NCBI GenBank assembly: GCA_035452965.1
Contig: DAOTCE010000008.1
Coordinates: forward strand, 62,001-126,000
DNA from: Candidatus Paceibacterota bacterium
GTDB taxonomy: Bacteria > Verrucomicrobiota > Verrucomicrobiia > Limisphaerales > UBA8199
Length of the DNA: 64,000 bases
Direction: 5' to 3'
The translations under genes were made by a program, and so were the position numbers. Position 1 is the first letter of the stretch, and every line of letters begins with the position of its first letter. Below, one piece after another: positions 35,191 to 43,988 of this stretch. The notes under the pieces were generated by a model. That model did no database searches. It was not told where the DNA came from and saw nothing but the letters and a program-made list of their open reading frames with translations.

Positions 35191-36846
35191 CTATTTGCCC
35201 GCGTTCAACCGGAGCAGCCAGTCGCCGGCATCGGGCGTTGGGAACTGGCAGGAGCTGCCCCCGACCACGGCCACGGCGGCGTTATTCTCGCCACTGCGGG
35301 GATTAAACCAGCTCACCACCGGCGCCGCCGGCAGCGCCGACAGGACCATCTCCAGTGTGCGGTCCTCCGGCACGTAAACCAGGGACAGGGTATTGGGATC
35401 AGCACTGGCCGCGGCAATGAACCGTCGTGGTGACTCGGAGCCGGGTTGCGTGGCAATCGCCCCCGCTTGCGGACGCAGCCGCCAAAAGTCAATCGAGTTC
35501 ATGTATTTCGCCAAGTGCGACATTTGCTTGGCGGCCGGCATGAACATAGCCTTGCCCCAGAAGGGCAGGTCGGTGCCCTTTATCTTATCCTGCGTCGGTT
35601 CGACCGTTGTGTCCCAGTCCGCCACTCCCTGGGCCGCATAGCTGATCCCGGCGGGCGGCGCCAGCAGCAGGCTCCAATAGACCGCGCGCCGCACGTCGTC
35701 CGCTGCGAATCGTTTCCCGGCTTGCGGCGTGGTCCCGTTCTCGCAGGGCGCAAAGGCGATCAGCGGTCGGGCCGGTTCCTTTTGCCATTCCGAGGCAAAA
35801 GGCCCGGTCACAGCCCACTTGAACGCGTCGTCCGTGACATCCGTGATGCTGGGATAGCCGAATACATCAACCCAATTCTGATCCCGGAACTCGTCCAGGG
35901 CCCACTGCGTCTGACCGGGAAACAGCACGACTGGCGCGTGGACGCTGTCGCCGAACACCGCCTGCCCAATCTTCTTCCACCGCGCGACGTTCTTGCCTGT
36001 GGCGTCCCCTTCGAAGGCCAGCAGCCAGGCCACCGGCTCCGATCCCCAGCGGGCGACAACATACCGGACGAGCAACTCCGCCTGGTCATCGGGCAGCACC
36101 ATGCTCGGATCCGTTGGCGCCTGCGTTTCCAACAGAGGAACAATCGCGCTCAGAATACCCGCCTGGCTCAGCACCTCCAGTTTCGCGTCCAGCCGCTGGA
36201 AGAAGTCGGGATTGATGCCAATCCGCTCCGGGAAACCAGTCCAGGCGACTTGCTTCCTGGCGTCCGACCCGGGCGCAACCGCCCATTGGGCCACCGTGAA
36301 CCGTTGGCGGGTGCGTGTCTGCGCGTAAAACTGCCAGTCCTTGAGTTCCGCTGCGCGCGCCCCGGCCCAGGCTGTATCCGCAAGCCAGAAGAACGGCGTG
36401 CCGTCCGCATGTTCGAGATACCGGCGGTCGTGGGCAACACGCACCTGGCCATGCCTCTGGAAACGGGTCAGCCCAATCGCGGCCGAGCAAAGGAAACTCC
36501 CCTTCTGGCCGTGCAGGCCGGGATTGGCGGCGTCGGAGCACGTTGTTTTGAAGCTCCAACGGCCCGGTTGGTCGGGCGAGAAACGCACGCGCCAGGTCCT
36601 GCCGCCGTCCCAGAATCCGTCCACTTCCCTCAATTCGCCCAAAGGCGAAGTGAACAGCACGGTGACCGACGCGTCCTGCAGGGCGTTCGAATAAAGCACG
36701 CTGCTCTTGAATTCCTGTTCAAAACGGCTCCATTTAGGAATGACCGGCGTATTGGCCGCAGCGGCAGCGTTAAAGCTCCCCGCCGGCAGGACCAAAAGGG
36801 CCAGCGCGGCAAATCGTGACCACCTCGATATAACGTTGCGTATCAT
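35191..36846 (-). CDS. Secreted DUF5060-DUF4038-type glycoside hydrolase
   Basis: 551 aa from ATG 36846 with AAAGGA 6-7 bases upstream; earlier ATGs lie inside or too near that site. Signal peptide 1-31. An N-terminal beta-sandwich (KWSRFEQEFKSS... VDGFWDGGRTWRVRFSPDQPGRWSFKTTC) matches DUF5060. The central barrel begins RYLEHADGTPFFWLADTAW, the DUF4038 (apiosidase-like) opening, with LETQAPTDPS and GYPSITDVTDDAF further on. The C-terminal beta domain ends GDWLLRLN. Activity probably on plant or algal side chains; the sugar is not known. The beta-lactamase-like gene upstream on the same strand is 213 bases away. Confidence 0.78.
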   Translation of the reverse strand: MIRNVISRWSRFAALALLVLPAGSFNAAAAANTPVIPKWSRFEQEFKSSVLYSNALQDASVTVLFTSPLGELREVDGFWDGGRTWRVRFSPDQPGRWSFKTTCSDAANPGLHGQKGSFLCSAAIGLTRFQRHGQVRVAHDRRYLEHADGTPFFWLADTAWAGARAAELKDWQFYAQTRTRQRFTVAQWAVAPGSDARKQVAWTGFPERIGINPDFFQRLDAKLEVLSQAGILSAIVPLLETQAPTDPSMVLPDDQAELLVRYVVARWGSEPVAWLLAFEGDATGKNVARWKKIGQAVFGDSVHAPVVLFPGQTQWALDEFRDQNWVDVFGYPSITDVTDDAFKWAVTGPFASEWQKEPARPLIAFAPCENGTTPQAGKRFAADDVRRAVYWSLLLAPPAGISYAAQGVADWDTTVEPTQDKIKGTDLPFWGKAMFMPAAKQMSHLAKYMNSIDFWRLRPQAGAIATQPGSESPRRFIAAASADPNTLSLVYVPEDRTLEMVLSALPAAPVVSWFNPRSGENNAAVAVVGGSSCQFPTPDAGDWLLRLNAGK

Positions 36847-37059
36847 CTGCATTCCTTTCGTTTCGTTCACGGGACATCAGACAACAAACCGGGGAACGTG
36901 TCAAACTCTGGCTGGTGCGGCAGCTCGGTCTCGGCATCCGCCTCTGCGCCGCGGACAACTGCGACACATTGCCCGCCACGCCGGATGAGACCAGGGCCCC
37001 CCTGGCGACCAATAATTGCGGCAGACCCTGCAGGGAGCGCACCAGCCACCCCCAACGTC

Positions 37060-38127
37060 CTATTTCGCAGTCCGGGGCTGCTTGAAATAAAACGCCGCGA
37101 TTTGCCTGGCCAGAGGCGTCGCAATCTCCTGATCGGTGTTGGTCAGGATAATAACGGTCAGCCGATCGTCCGGGAACCGCTGGAGCGAGGCCGAAAAACC
37201 GGATGTGGATCCCCCGTGGCCAATATTCTTGTGTCCCTCCGACTCACCGACATTCCAGCCAAAGCCATATTTCTTGAGCGTGCCGTCATTCAGCTTCGTC
37301 GGCGTCCACATCTGTTCCTTGCTGGCAGCCTTCAGGAGGCGTTCCCCATCCAGGGCCGCGTTCCATTTGGCCAGGTCGCCCACCGTGGAAGCCATCGCCC
37401 CGGCGGCGAACACCTCCGTCAAATCCGAGTCCCGGTTGATCCACACCTTATTGGTCTGCTCATATCCGGCAGCCCGATTACGAATGACCAGGCTTGGCAG
37501 GCGGTTGGTCGTCGCGAGCATTCCCAGCGGCTGGAAGATGCGTTGGCTCATGAAGTCCCAGTAGTTCTTCCCACTGACGTTCTCGATGATGTGCCCCAGG
37601 AGATTGTAACCCGTGTTGCAGTATTTCCACGACTCACCCGGCTGGAACTCCATCGGCTGCCTGCCGATGGCTTCGATGAACTGCTCTTGCGTCAGGCGCC
37701 GCCACAGTTGAAAGCCGTTCAGGCCGGTGTAGCTCTTGATGCCTGATGTATGCGTCAACAGATGCCGGATCGTCACGTCCGCCCACGGCGAAGGAGTGTC
37801 CCGCAAATGCCGGCTGATCTTGTCGTCCACCGAGAGCTTGCCCTCCTGCGCCAGCAGCAGAATCCCCGCCGCCGTGAACTGCTTCGTAATCGAGCCGATC
37901 TCAAAGACCGTGTCCGGCGTGGCCCGCACGTTCAATTCGACATTGGCCAGGCCGTAGGCCGCCGTCTTGACCGTCTTTCCGTCCTGGATGATCTTCAAAG
38001 CGAGGCCGGGAATCCGGTGCTGCTTCATCTGCTCCTTAATGTGCTGATCCGCCCGGTCCGCGAGCGCAACCTGCGACGCCAACACAGTTCCGGCAACCAA
38101 AACGCAGGGCCAACTCAAATATCTCAT
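37060..38127 (-). CDS. Exported beta-lactamase-fold serine hydrolase (class C/esterase type)
   Basis: 355 aa from ATG 38127 (signal peptide MRYLSWPCVLVAGTVLASQV). Active-site set: S-x-x-K SITK at 79-82, Y-x-N YCN at 169-171, H-x-G HGG at 303-305. This set is shared by class C beta-lactamases, D-aminopeptidases and esterases (PF00144); sequence does not tell which. Lies upstream of the DUF4038 gene on the same strand and divergent from trxB, whose ATG is about 120 bases away. Confidence 0.87.
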   Translation of the reverse strand: MRYLSWPCVLVAGTVLASQVALADRADQHIKEQMKQHRIPGLALKIIQDGKTVKTAAYGLANVELNVRATPDTVFEIGSITKQFTAAGILLLAQEGKLSVDDKISRHLRDTPSPWADVTIRHLLTHTSGIKSYTGLNGFQLWRRLTQEQFIEAIGRQPMEFQPGESWKYCNTGYNLLGHIIENVSGKNYWDFMSQRIFQPLGMLATTNRLPSLVIRNRAAGYEQTNKVWINRDSDLTEVFAAGAMASTVGDLAKWNAALDGERLLKAASKEQMWTPTKLNDGTLKKYGFGWNVGESEGHKNIGHGGSTSGFSASLQRFPDDRLTVIILTNTDQEIATPLARQIAAFYFKQPRTAK

Positions 38128-38245
38128 GGCCGAATCATAGCCGGGTCCCGGGCGGCGAGACCATCGCAAACTCCGCGCTCTTGCCGCCGCCGGCCCTACT
38201 CACCGCTTGCCAACCGCGCGCCGCAAAACTAACTTGCGCCTTCCT

Positions 38246-39172
38246 ATGGAAAAAATCGTCATCATCGGCTCGGGCTGCGCCGGCTTGACTGCCGCGCTCT
38301 ACACAGCGCGGGCAAACCTGCGCCCGCTGGTCCTGACCGGCCGCCAGCCGGGCGGCCTCCTGACCACCACGACCATCGTCGAGAACTATCCCGGCTTCCC
38401 GGAAGGCATTGACGGCTACGAGCTGATGGTGCGCCTGCAAAAACAGGCCGAGCGTTTCGGCGCGCAGGTCAAATTCGGCACCGTCGAAGCCGTGGACCTT
38501 TCCCGCCAGCCCTTCAAATTGACAGTGGATGGCGAGCCCGTTGAAGCCGAGGCCCTCATCATCGCCGCGGGCGCGAGCCACCGGCACCTCGGCCTGGAAA
38601 GCGAGCACAAGCTCGAGAACAAGGGCGTGACCTACTGCGCAACGTGCGACGGCGCGCTGCCCATTTTCCGCAACCAGCCGCTGGTGGTCGTTGGTGGCGG
38701 CGATACGGCCTGCGAAGACGCCCTCTACCTGACGCGCTTTGGCTCGATCGTGCACCTGGTCCACCGGCGCGACACCCTCCGCGCCTCCAGGATCATGGCC
38801 GAGCGCACACTGTCCAACCCGAAGATCAAACCCCATTGGGACTCCGTTATTACCGAAGTCCTCGACGTAACCCAGGACAAGGTCACGGGCGTCCGCCTGA
38901 AAAACGTCAAGACCAGCGCCGAGACCGTTCTCGACTGCGCCGGTCTCTTTGTGGCCATCGGCCACCTCCCCAATACGCAGCTCTTCAAAGGCGTCCTCGA
39001 CATGGATGAGGGCGGCTACATCATCCCCCGGCGCGGAGCCGCCACCAACGTGCCCGGTGTATTCGTGGCGGGTGACTGCGCCGACCGCGTCTATCGCCAG
39101 GCCATCACCGCGGCCGGGCAAGGGTGTGCGGCGGCCATTGAGGCGGAGAGGTATTTGGCCCACCGGCACTGA
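38246..39172 (+). CDS. trxB: Thioredoxin reductase
   Basis: 308 aa from ATG 38246. FAD-binding GSGCAGLTAALYTARANL at the start, redox-active CATC at about 131-134 (YCATCDGALPIF), NADPH-binding VVGGGDTACEDALYL, and C-terminal GVFVAGDCADRVYRQAITAAGQGCAAAIEAERYL. All are standard for the low-molecular-weight TrxB. Reduces thioredoxin with NADPH in the cytoplasm. Single gene; no thioredoxin gene adjacent. Confidence 0.95.
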   Translation: MEKIVIIGSGCAGLTAALYTARANLRPLVLTGRQPGGLLTTTTIVENYPGFPEGIDGYELMVRLQKQAERFGAQVKFGTVEAVDLSRQPFKLTVDGEPVEAEALIIAAGASHRHLGLESEHKLENKGVTYCATCDGALPIFRNQPLVVVGGGDTACEDALYLTRFGSIVHLVHRRDTLRASRIMAERTLSNPKIKPHWDSVITEVLDVTQDKVTGVRLKNVKTSAETVLDCAGLFVAIGHLPNTQLFKGVLDMDEGGYIIPRRGAATNVPGVFVAGDCADRVYRQAITAAGQGCAAAIEAERYLAHRH

Positions 39173-39800
39173 TCCCTGCCCGCAACCCCGGCATCAGCCA
39201 GCCCGAGGTCCTTCTTCCTTCAACCGCATTGAAGCATTCGCCGCGCGCCGCCGCCGCGTCCCGCGCGCTTGCGGGTTGCCCCCGAAAACCCGGCTGGACA
39301 CCCATCGATTTAGTTTGACGTTGCTGGACAGCAACCCCTGGCGCGCATGGGAACCACACCGTATACGCACCGTATCCACACCGTATCCACACCGTAGGTT
39401 CAATCACGTAAGCCATTGCGGCCCCGGAGCTTACGCAAACTCACCCCTTCACCCTCCATACAAACCCGCACAAGCCCCTTCTGTACAGTGGTTTATAAAG
39501 ATTTTACCCCGTTAACGACGCCTTCAGGAGTTGCAGCTGATTTTAGGCACGAAGCATGCTCAGCTGTCCTCGTCGTAGTGCCGGTGTCGCCGCGATGTCT
39601 ACTTTCGGGACACTCTGCCTTGGATTTGAGACAATGAAATCGTCCGCAGTGCCGTTGAACCTGTGCCGTGGCACGGGCGTCGCCGGCATAAATTCCCGAG
39701 CAACAGGCGTCGGAAATGGGCAGGCAGGGCTCGTTTCTGCTCGACCGCAAAAACCTATGTCGTAGAATCACGCATACTATTCAAGAAAGGGCATTTCAAA
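39173..39800. other. 628-base intergenic stretch before the REC-histidine kinase gene
   Basis: No gene supported. Contains an 11-bp tandem array (39354-39397) and a weak hairpin CAGCTGA (39534-39540)/TCAGCTG (39560-39566). The promoter of the kinase gene should lie in the last 200 bases; AAAGG at 39786-39790 is its likely ribosome-binding site. Confidence 0.5.
39346..39397 (+). repeat. Half palindrome plus 11-bp tandem repeat, four units
   Basis: CATGGGAACCACACCGTA (39346-39363) equals the right half of the 24.7-kb palindrome. It runs into four head-to-tail 11-mers: CCACACCGTAT, ACGCACCGTAT, CCACACCGTAT, CCACACCGTAG (39354-39397). The unit is the palindrome's terminal sequence. Too short in unit and spacing for a CRISPR. 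Confidence 0.85.
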
Positions 39801-41069
39801 ATGGCAGTCACTGAAGATTTACATGCCAACTCGCCGGCACCCGAACGCCTCGGTTCGCTGCTGATCGTGGACGACGACCTTGGCGTCCTCGATTCGTTGC
39901 AGATGACCTTCAAGGGCGAATACGAGCTGTTCCTGGCCAACGACATGCCCACGGCCATTAAGCTCGCGGAAGAAAATGAGATTGACGTCGTCTTGCTGGA
40001 CATCCGTCTGGGCGTCGGGGTGTCTGGCGTGGACGTGTTGGAGCGGCTCAAGTTCCTGAAACCGGACATCGAGGCAGTGATGATGACGGGCCAGGCTCCA
40101 GCCGACACGGTGCTCCAGTCGTTGCGGCTGGGGGCCTGCGAATACATCTACAAGCCTTACGATCTCCAGACCATGCGCGCCGCCGTCAGCAAGGCGATGC
40201 AGCGCCGCACACTCGGCAACGGGCACGCCGGCAACGGGGAAAAAGTCCAGCAGTTGGTCGCCGAGCTGCACAACCAGCGCATCGCGGAACAAATCGCCCA
40301 AACGCGCAGCGACATCTTCGCGAGCATCATCCACGACATCAACAATCCGCTCGCCGTCATAAACGGTTACGTGCAGCTCCTGGACGAGCGGATCAGCCGC
40401 GCGGAGCAACTGGCGGGCGAGGAGCTGGAATTCATCAAGAAACGGATGAGCGCCGTCCTGCGCCAGACCAGGAACTGCGTCGCGATTTCCCAGCGTTACC
40501 TCGACCTCCTGCGGAACCGCTCCGCCACCGACGCGCCGCCCGTCAGCGTCAGCCACTTGCTCGAGGATCTCGATCCCCTCGTGCGCATCCACCCGAGCGT
40601 CAACGGAAACGAGTTCAGCGTCACGCCGTTCGGCGAAGACGTGGCCGTCAAGGGAGACGGCACGGATCTCATGCAGATTCTGAAAAACCTCGCGGTCAAC
40701 GCGTTCCAATGCTCGCCGCAGCACAAACGCGTCGAGATTTGCGGCGAGGTGCTCCGCGCGCCGCTGGACCTGGCCTCCTTGAAGGAGGGGCCAAACGACC
40801 GGCTGATCAATGTGGAGAGCATGGACAACACCGCGCCGCTGGTGAAAATCCAGGTGCGCGACACCGGTCCAGGCATTCCAGTGGAGGTGCTGCCGAAGAT
40901 CTTCCGGCCCTATTTCACCACCAAAGGCTCGCGGGGAGGCACCGGCCTTGGGCTCAGCATCATCCAGTTGCTGGTCAAGAAAGGCAATGGGGCGCTGCAT
41001 TGCCACACCCAGCCGGGCAAGGGAACAACCTTCACGGTCTACCTCCCGGGCGCGGGGCTGGCGAACTAG
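39801..41069 (+). CDS. Response regulator-histidine kinase (REC-HisKA-HATPase)
   Basis: 422 aa from ATG 39801; the frame is open upstream but AAAGG at 39786 favours this start. A REC domain covers about 15-135: LLIVDDDLGVLDSL, phospho-acceptor Asp in VVLLDIRLG, MMTG and YKPYD. Then a coiled linker, HisKA with IIHDINNPLAVINGYVQLL, and an HATPase domain with DTGPGIPVEVLPKIFRPYFTTKGSRGGTGLGLSIIQLLV. No transmembrane helix, so a cytoplasmic kinase that takes its signal through its own receiver or from a partner kinase. No DNA-binding regulator is adjacent; downstream is gnd, 127 bases away. Confidence 0.9.
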   Translation: MAVTEDLHANSPAPERLGSLLIVDDDLGVLDSLQMTFKGEYELFLANDMPTAIKLAEENEIDVVLLDIRLGVGVSGVDVLERLKFLKPDIEAVMMTGQAPADTVLQSLRLGACEYIYKPYDLQTMRAAVSKAMQRRTLGNGHAGNGEKVQQLVAELHNQRIAEQIAQTRSDIFASIIHDINNPLAVINGYVQLLDERISRAEQLAGEELEFIKKRMSAVLRQTRNCVAISQRYLDLLRNRSATDAPPVSVSHLLEDLDPLVRIHPSVNGNEFSVTPFGEDVAVKGDGTDLMQILKNLAVNAFQCSPQHKRVEICGEVLRAPLDLASLKEGPNDRLINVESMDNTAPLVKIQVRDTGPGIPVEVLPKIFRPYFTTKGSRGGTGLGLSIIQLLVKKGNGALHCHTQPGKGTTFTVYLPGAGLAN

Positions 41070-41196
41070 GCAGTCAGCAATCGGATTTCAGCTCTCGCCG
41101 CAAGGCTGCGCCTCAGGCAGCCGGCCTGGCCCAAGAATGCGCTGGCGCATTCCCCGGACTGTTGTATCGTTCGGCATTCCTGCAACAATACACAAT

Positions 41197-42651
41197 ATGG
41201 AACCACAAGCTGACATCGCCGTAATAGGACTGGCCGTAATGGGCCAGAATTTGATTCTCAACATGAACGACCACGGATTCACAGTCGTGGCGTTCAACCG
41301 CACCGTTTCGAAGGTGGACGAATTCCTCAACCAGGAAGCCAAAGACACCCGCGTCCTCGGGGCGCATTCCATCCAGGAAATGGTCGCCCGGCTGAAGAAG
41401 CCGCGGCGGGTAATGTTCATGGTGAAGGCCGGCAAAGCCGTGGACGAGTTCATTGAGCAGGTCCTCCCGCACCTTGAAGCGGGCGACATCATCATTGACG
41501 GCGGCAACTCCCTTTTCCAGGACACGATCCGCCGGACGAAATACGTCGAATCCAAAGGCCTGCTCTACATCGGCACCGGCGTTTCCGGCGGCGAGGAAGG
41601 CGCCCGTCGGGGCCCGAGCATCATGCCCGGCGGCTCGCCGGCAGCCTGGCCGCACGTGAAGGAGATCTTTCAAAAGATCTCCGCCAAAGTTGATGACGGT
41701 TCGCCCTGCTGCGACTGGGTGGGCGAGAACGGCGCCGGCCATTACGTCAAGATGGTGCATAACGGCATTGAATACGGCGACATGCAGCTCATCTGCGAGG
41801 CCTACAACCTCATGAAGACCGGCCTGGGCCTGAGCGCCGATCAGATGCACCAGGTCTTCGCCGAATGGAACCAGGGCGAGCTCAACTCCTACCTCATCGA
41901 GATCACCCGCGACATCCTCGGCGTCAAAGACGCCGACGGCCAGCCGCTGGTGGACAAAATCCTCGACACCGCCGGACAGAAAGGCACCGGCAAGTGGACC
42001 GTGATCTCCTCGCAGGACCTCGGCATCCCCATCACGCTCATTGCCGAAGCCGTGTACGCGCGCTGCATCTCCGCGCTCAAAGAGGAACGCGTGGCCGCGG
42101 CCAAAAAGCTCAAAGGGCCCCGGCCCGCCATCAAAGGCGACCAGAAGGAGCTGGTGGAAGCCATCCGGCACGCGCTCTACGCCTCGAAGATCATCTCCTA
42201 CGCGCAAGGCTACATGCTGATGCGCGCCGCCGCTAGGGAACACAACTGGAACCTCAACTACGGCGGCATCGCCCTCATGTGGCGCGGCGGCTGCATCATC
42301 CGCAGCGTCTTCCTTGGCAAAATCAAGGAAGCGTTCGACAGGAATCCGAACCTGAGCAACCTGCTGCTCGATCCATTCTTCCGCAAGGCGATCAAAGATT
42401 GCCAGCGGTCATGGCGAAAGGTGGTCGCGCTGGCAGCCCGCAAGGGCATCCCCGTGCCCGCATTCAGCACCGCGCTGGCGTTCTACGATTCCTACCGCAG
42501 CGCATGGCTCCCCGCCAACCTGCTCCAGGCCCAGCGCGACTACTTCGGCGCGCACACCTACGAGCGCGTTGACCAGCCCCGCGGCCAGTTCTTCCATACC
42601 AACTGGACCGGCCACGGCGGGACCACCGCTTCCAGCACCTACACCGTTTAG
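41197..42651 (+). CDS. gnd: 6-phosphogluconate dehydrogenase (decarboxylating)
   Basis: 484 aa from ATG 41197 (MEPQADIAVIGLAVMGQNLI); the frame is open upstream but that part is not conserved. Seen: NADP-fold GLAVMGQNLILNMNDHGFTVVAFNRT, substrate motifs GVSGGEEGARRGPSIMPGG and GAGHYVKMVHNGIEYGDMQ, EWNQGELNSYLIEIT, KGTGKWT and C-terminal FHTNWTGHGG. Long (hexose-monophosphate) form, about E. coli length. Makes ribulose-5-P, CO2 and NADPH. Single gene followed by two hairpins. Confidence 0.96.
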   Translation: MEPQADIAVIGLAVMGQNLILNMNDHGFTVVAFNRTVSKVDEFLNQEAKDTRVLGAHSIQEMVARLKKPRRVMFMVKAGKAVDEFIEQVLPHLEAGDIIIDGGNSLFQDTIRRTKYVESKGLLYIGTGVSGGEEGARRGPSIMPGGSPAAWPHVKEIFQKISAKVDDGSPCCDWVGENGAGHYVKMVHNGIEYGDMQLICEAYNLMKTGLGLSADQMHQVFAEWNQGELNSYLIEITRDILGVKDADGQPLVDKILDTAGQKGTGKWTVISSQDLGIPITLIAEAVYARCISALKEERVAAAKKLKGPRPAIKGDQKELVEAIRHALYASKIISYAQGYMLMRAAAREHNWNLNYGGIALMWRGGCIIRSVFLGKIKEAFDRNPNLSNLLLDPFFRKAIKDCQRSWRKVVALAARKGIPVPAFSTALAFYDSYRSAWLPANLLQAQRDYFGAHTYERVDQPRGQFFHTNWTGHGGTTASSTYTV

Positions 42652-42674
42652 GGATTCAGCCTGCACACTGGCAC

Positions 42675-42695
42675 GGCCCGCTCGCCGAGCGGGCC
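42675..42695. terminator. Possible terminator hairpin after gnd
   Basis: GGCCCGCTC (42675-42683), loop GCC, GAGCGGGCC (42687-42695), 23 bases past the gnd stop. No T-run follows. Confidence 0.4.
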
Positions 42696-42745
42696 CTGCT
42701 GCTTCTGCAGAGTCGGGCTTGAGCCGTAAAGCGCGACCGACGGCT

Positions 42746-42784
42746 TCTCCCCCCTTCTCCCTGCATGGCGGGGAGAGGGGGAAC
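42746..42784. terminator. Possible bidirectional terminator between gnd and the DUF1080 gene
   Basis: A C-rich arm (TCTCCCCCCTTCTCCC) pairs imperfectly with GGGGAGAGGGGGA around a TGCATGGC loop. Located between two convergent stops, 15 bases from the DUF1080 stop. Confidence 0.4.
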
Positions 42785-42798
42785 AAGGCAAAGCCGTG

Positions 42799-43569
42799 CT
42801 ACCCGCCGTTCCCCGCGGGCGCGCTCACCCGCCGATACTTGATCTCGCGCAACGCCGCTGCGGTTTGCCAGGCGGCCAGCCCGAAGGGCTGCGACAACTC
42901 GATGTCGCCCGGCCGCACCGAAAGCCTCCTGTCCTCGGTGTCCAGGTCCACCAGCTTCTCGTTGTCAACCCATGCCTCGATCTTCTTCTCCGTCACCCGC
43001 ACTCGGATGCGATACCAGCGGCCGGTCTCGAAGTTGACGAACTTGGTCGTCTCATTCTCCGCGGCGTCCATGCCGTCCACGCTGGAAATGCCCAACAGCG
43101 AGCCTCCCCAGCCGCCGACAATCAGGCTGCAGCAGTTAGTCCCGACCGGCACCGTCAACCCGCAAAAGAAGTCCGAACCCATCAGGCGCATAGCGTCGAG
43201 CGCCACCTCATAGTTCATCGTGGGAAACGCATTGGTCCAGTTAATGCCCGTGAACGGGTCGCCCATGCTCAACACGATCACACCGTTCTGGCAGAGCACT
43301 TCGCCGTGCCCGGCAAACGGCGTCTCGCGCCAGCCCGCCAGGCTCCTGCCATCGAACACCGCTTCCCACCCCGCGCCCTCAAACGGCGCGGGCGGCCGGG
43401 CCGCGCCTGGTGGCAGCGCCACGGCGGACTCCGGTTCGGCTGCGGGCGCCGGCGCGGCCGGCGCCGCTGGTTGCGCCACGGGCGGCGACGCCGGCTGGGT
43501 GTGCTCGGACGCGCAGCCCGCCGCCAGCAACCATCCTGCCGAAAAGGCCAATAACCACTTAGACATCAT
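42799..43569 (-). CDS. DUF1080 (3-keto-disaccharide hydrolase-type) lipoprotein
   Basis: 256 aa from ATG 43569, with GAGGA about 9 bases upstream. Lipobox LLAAGC with Cys 19, so lipid-anchored. A Pro/Ala linker (about 24-60) leads to a concanavalin-like domain starting EAVFDGRSLAGWRETPFAGHGE, the DUF1080 opening (FDGKSLxGW), with NFETGRWYRIRVRVTEKKIEAWVDNEKLVDLD. Members cleave 3-keto-glycosides in a pathway that often uses Gfo/Idh/MocA oxidoreductases such as the one at 52.4 kb. That link is inference. Converges on gnd. Confidence 0.83.
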   Translation of the reverse strand: MMSKWLLAFSAGWLLAAGCASEHTQPASPPVAQPAAPAAPAPAAEPESAVALPPGAARPPAPFEGAGWEAVFDGRSLAGWRETPFAGHGEVLCQNGVIVLSMGDPFTGINWTNAFPTMNYEVALDAMRLMGSDFFCGLTVPVGTNCCSLIVGGWGGSLLGISSVDGMDAAENETTKFVNFETGRWYRIRVRVTEKKIEAWVDNEKLVDLDTEDRRLSVRPGDIELSQPFGLAAWQTAAALREIKYRRVSAPAGNGG

Positions 43570-43636
43570 GTTCACGTTCCTCATGCGGTTTCAAGGCGCC
43601 ACGGCCCGCAGCGCCCTGCCAGCCGCGCACTCCATA

Positions 43637-43953
43637 CTAGCTTTCTGCCCCACCCTGGGCCAGAGTTGATTTGCAACCAATGAGCACACCGCCCTTTCTT
43701 CGCGCCCAACCCGACGGGGTCCTGCTGTCGGTCAAGCTCCAACCACGGGCCTCCGCCAACGAAATCGGCGAAGCCCTCGGCAGCGAACTCCGCATCAAAG
43801 TCACCGCTCCGCCCGTTGACGCCGCCGCCAACGAAGCCCTGCTCAAGGTGCTGGCACTGCAATTGCACTGCCCGCGAAACCGGGTGGATATCCTCCGCGG
43901 CCACACCTCGCGCCATAAGGTGATCAAGCTCTACGGCATGACCCCGGAAGCGG
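43637..43953 (+). repeat. Direct repeat, left copy (DUF167 gene and 43-base leader)
   Basis: Pairs with 47328-47644 at a constant offset of 3691 bases, no gaps. In the coding part I count four differences in about 274 bases, all at third codon positions and silent; in the 43-base leader seven differences. Confidence 0.9.
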
Positions 43954-43988
43954 GTCCGGGAACACTCGACGCTGCGCGGGTGAGCTAA
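43680..43988 (+). CDS. DUF167 (YggU-type) protein, copy 1, with replaced C-terminus
   Basis: 102 aa from ATG 43680. The first ~91 residues (MSTPPFLRAQPDGVLLSVKL ... HKVIKLYGMTPEA) are identical in protein to the gene at 47371, then the two part: here the end is GPGTLDAARVS, in copy 2 VAEKLGKT. The copy-2 end fits the family better, so this one probably lost its own 3' end. Its stop overlaps the stop of the convergent kinase gene by three bases. Function of DUF167 is unknown. Part of a direct repeat enclosing the kinase-sigma operon. Confidence 0.75.
   Translation: MSTPPFLRAQPDGVLLSVKLQPRASANEIGEALGSELRIKVTAPPVDAAANEALLKVLALQLHCPRNRVDILRGHTSRHKVIKLYGMTPEAGPGTLDAARVS

Noticed and set aside
35446..36819. 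Plus-strand frame (457 codons) over the DUF4038 gene
   Set aside because: Opposite a real secreted enzyme with a ribosome-binding site; composition Arg/Pro-rich, no motif.
39354..39397. CRISPR-like array
   Set aside because: Units are 11 bp and directly joined, with no spacers and no cas genes.
43680..43988. Calling DUF167 copy 1 a pseudogene
   Set aside because: The frame is open, the start is intact and differences from copy 2 within the shared part are all silent; only the last ~10 residues are replaced.
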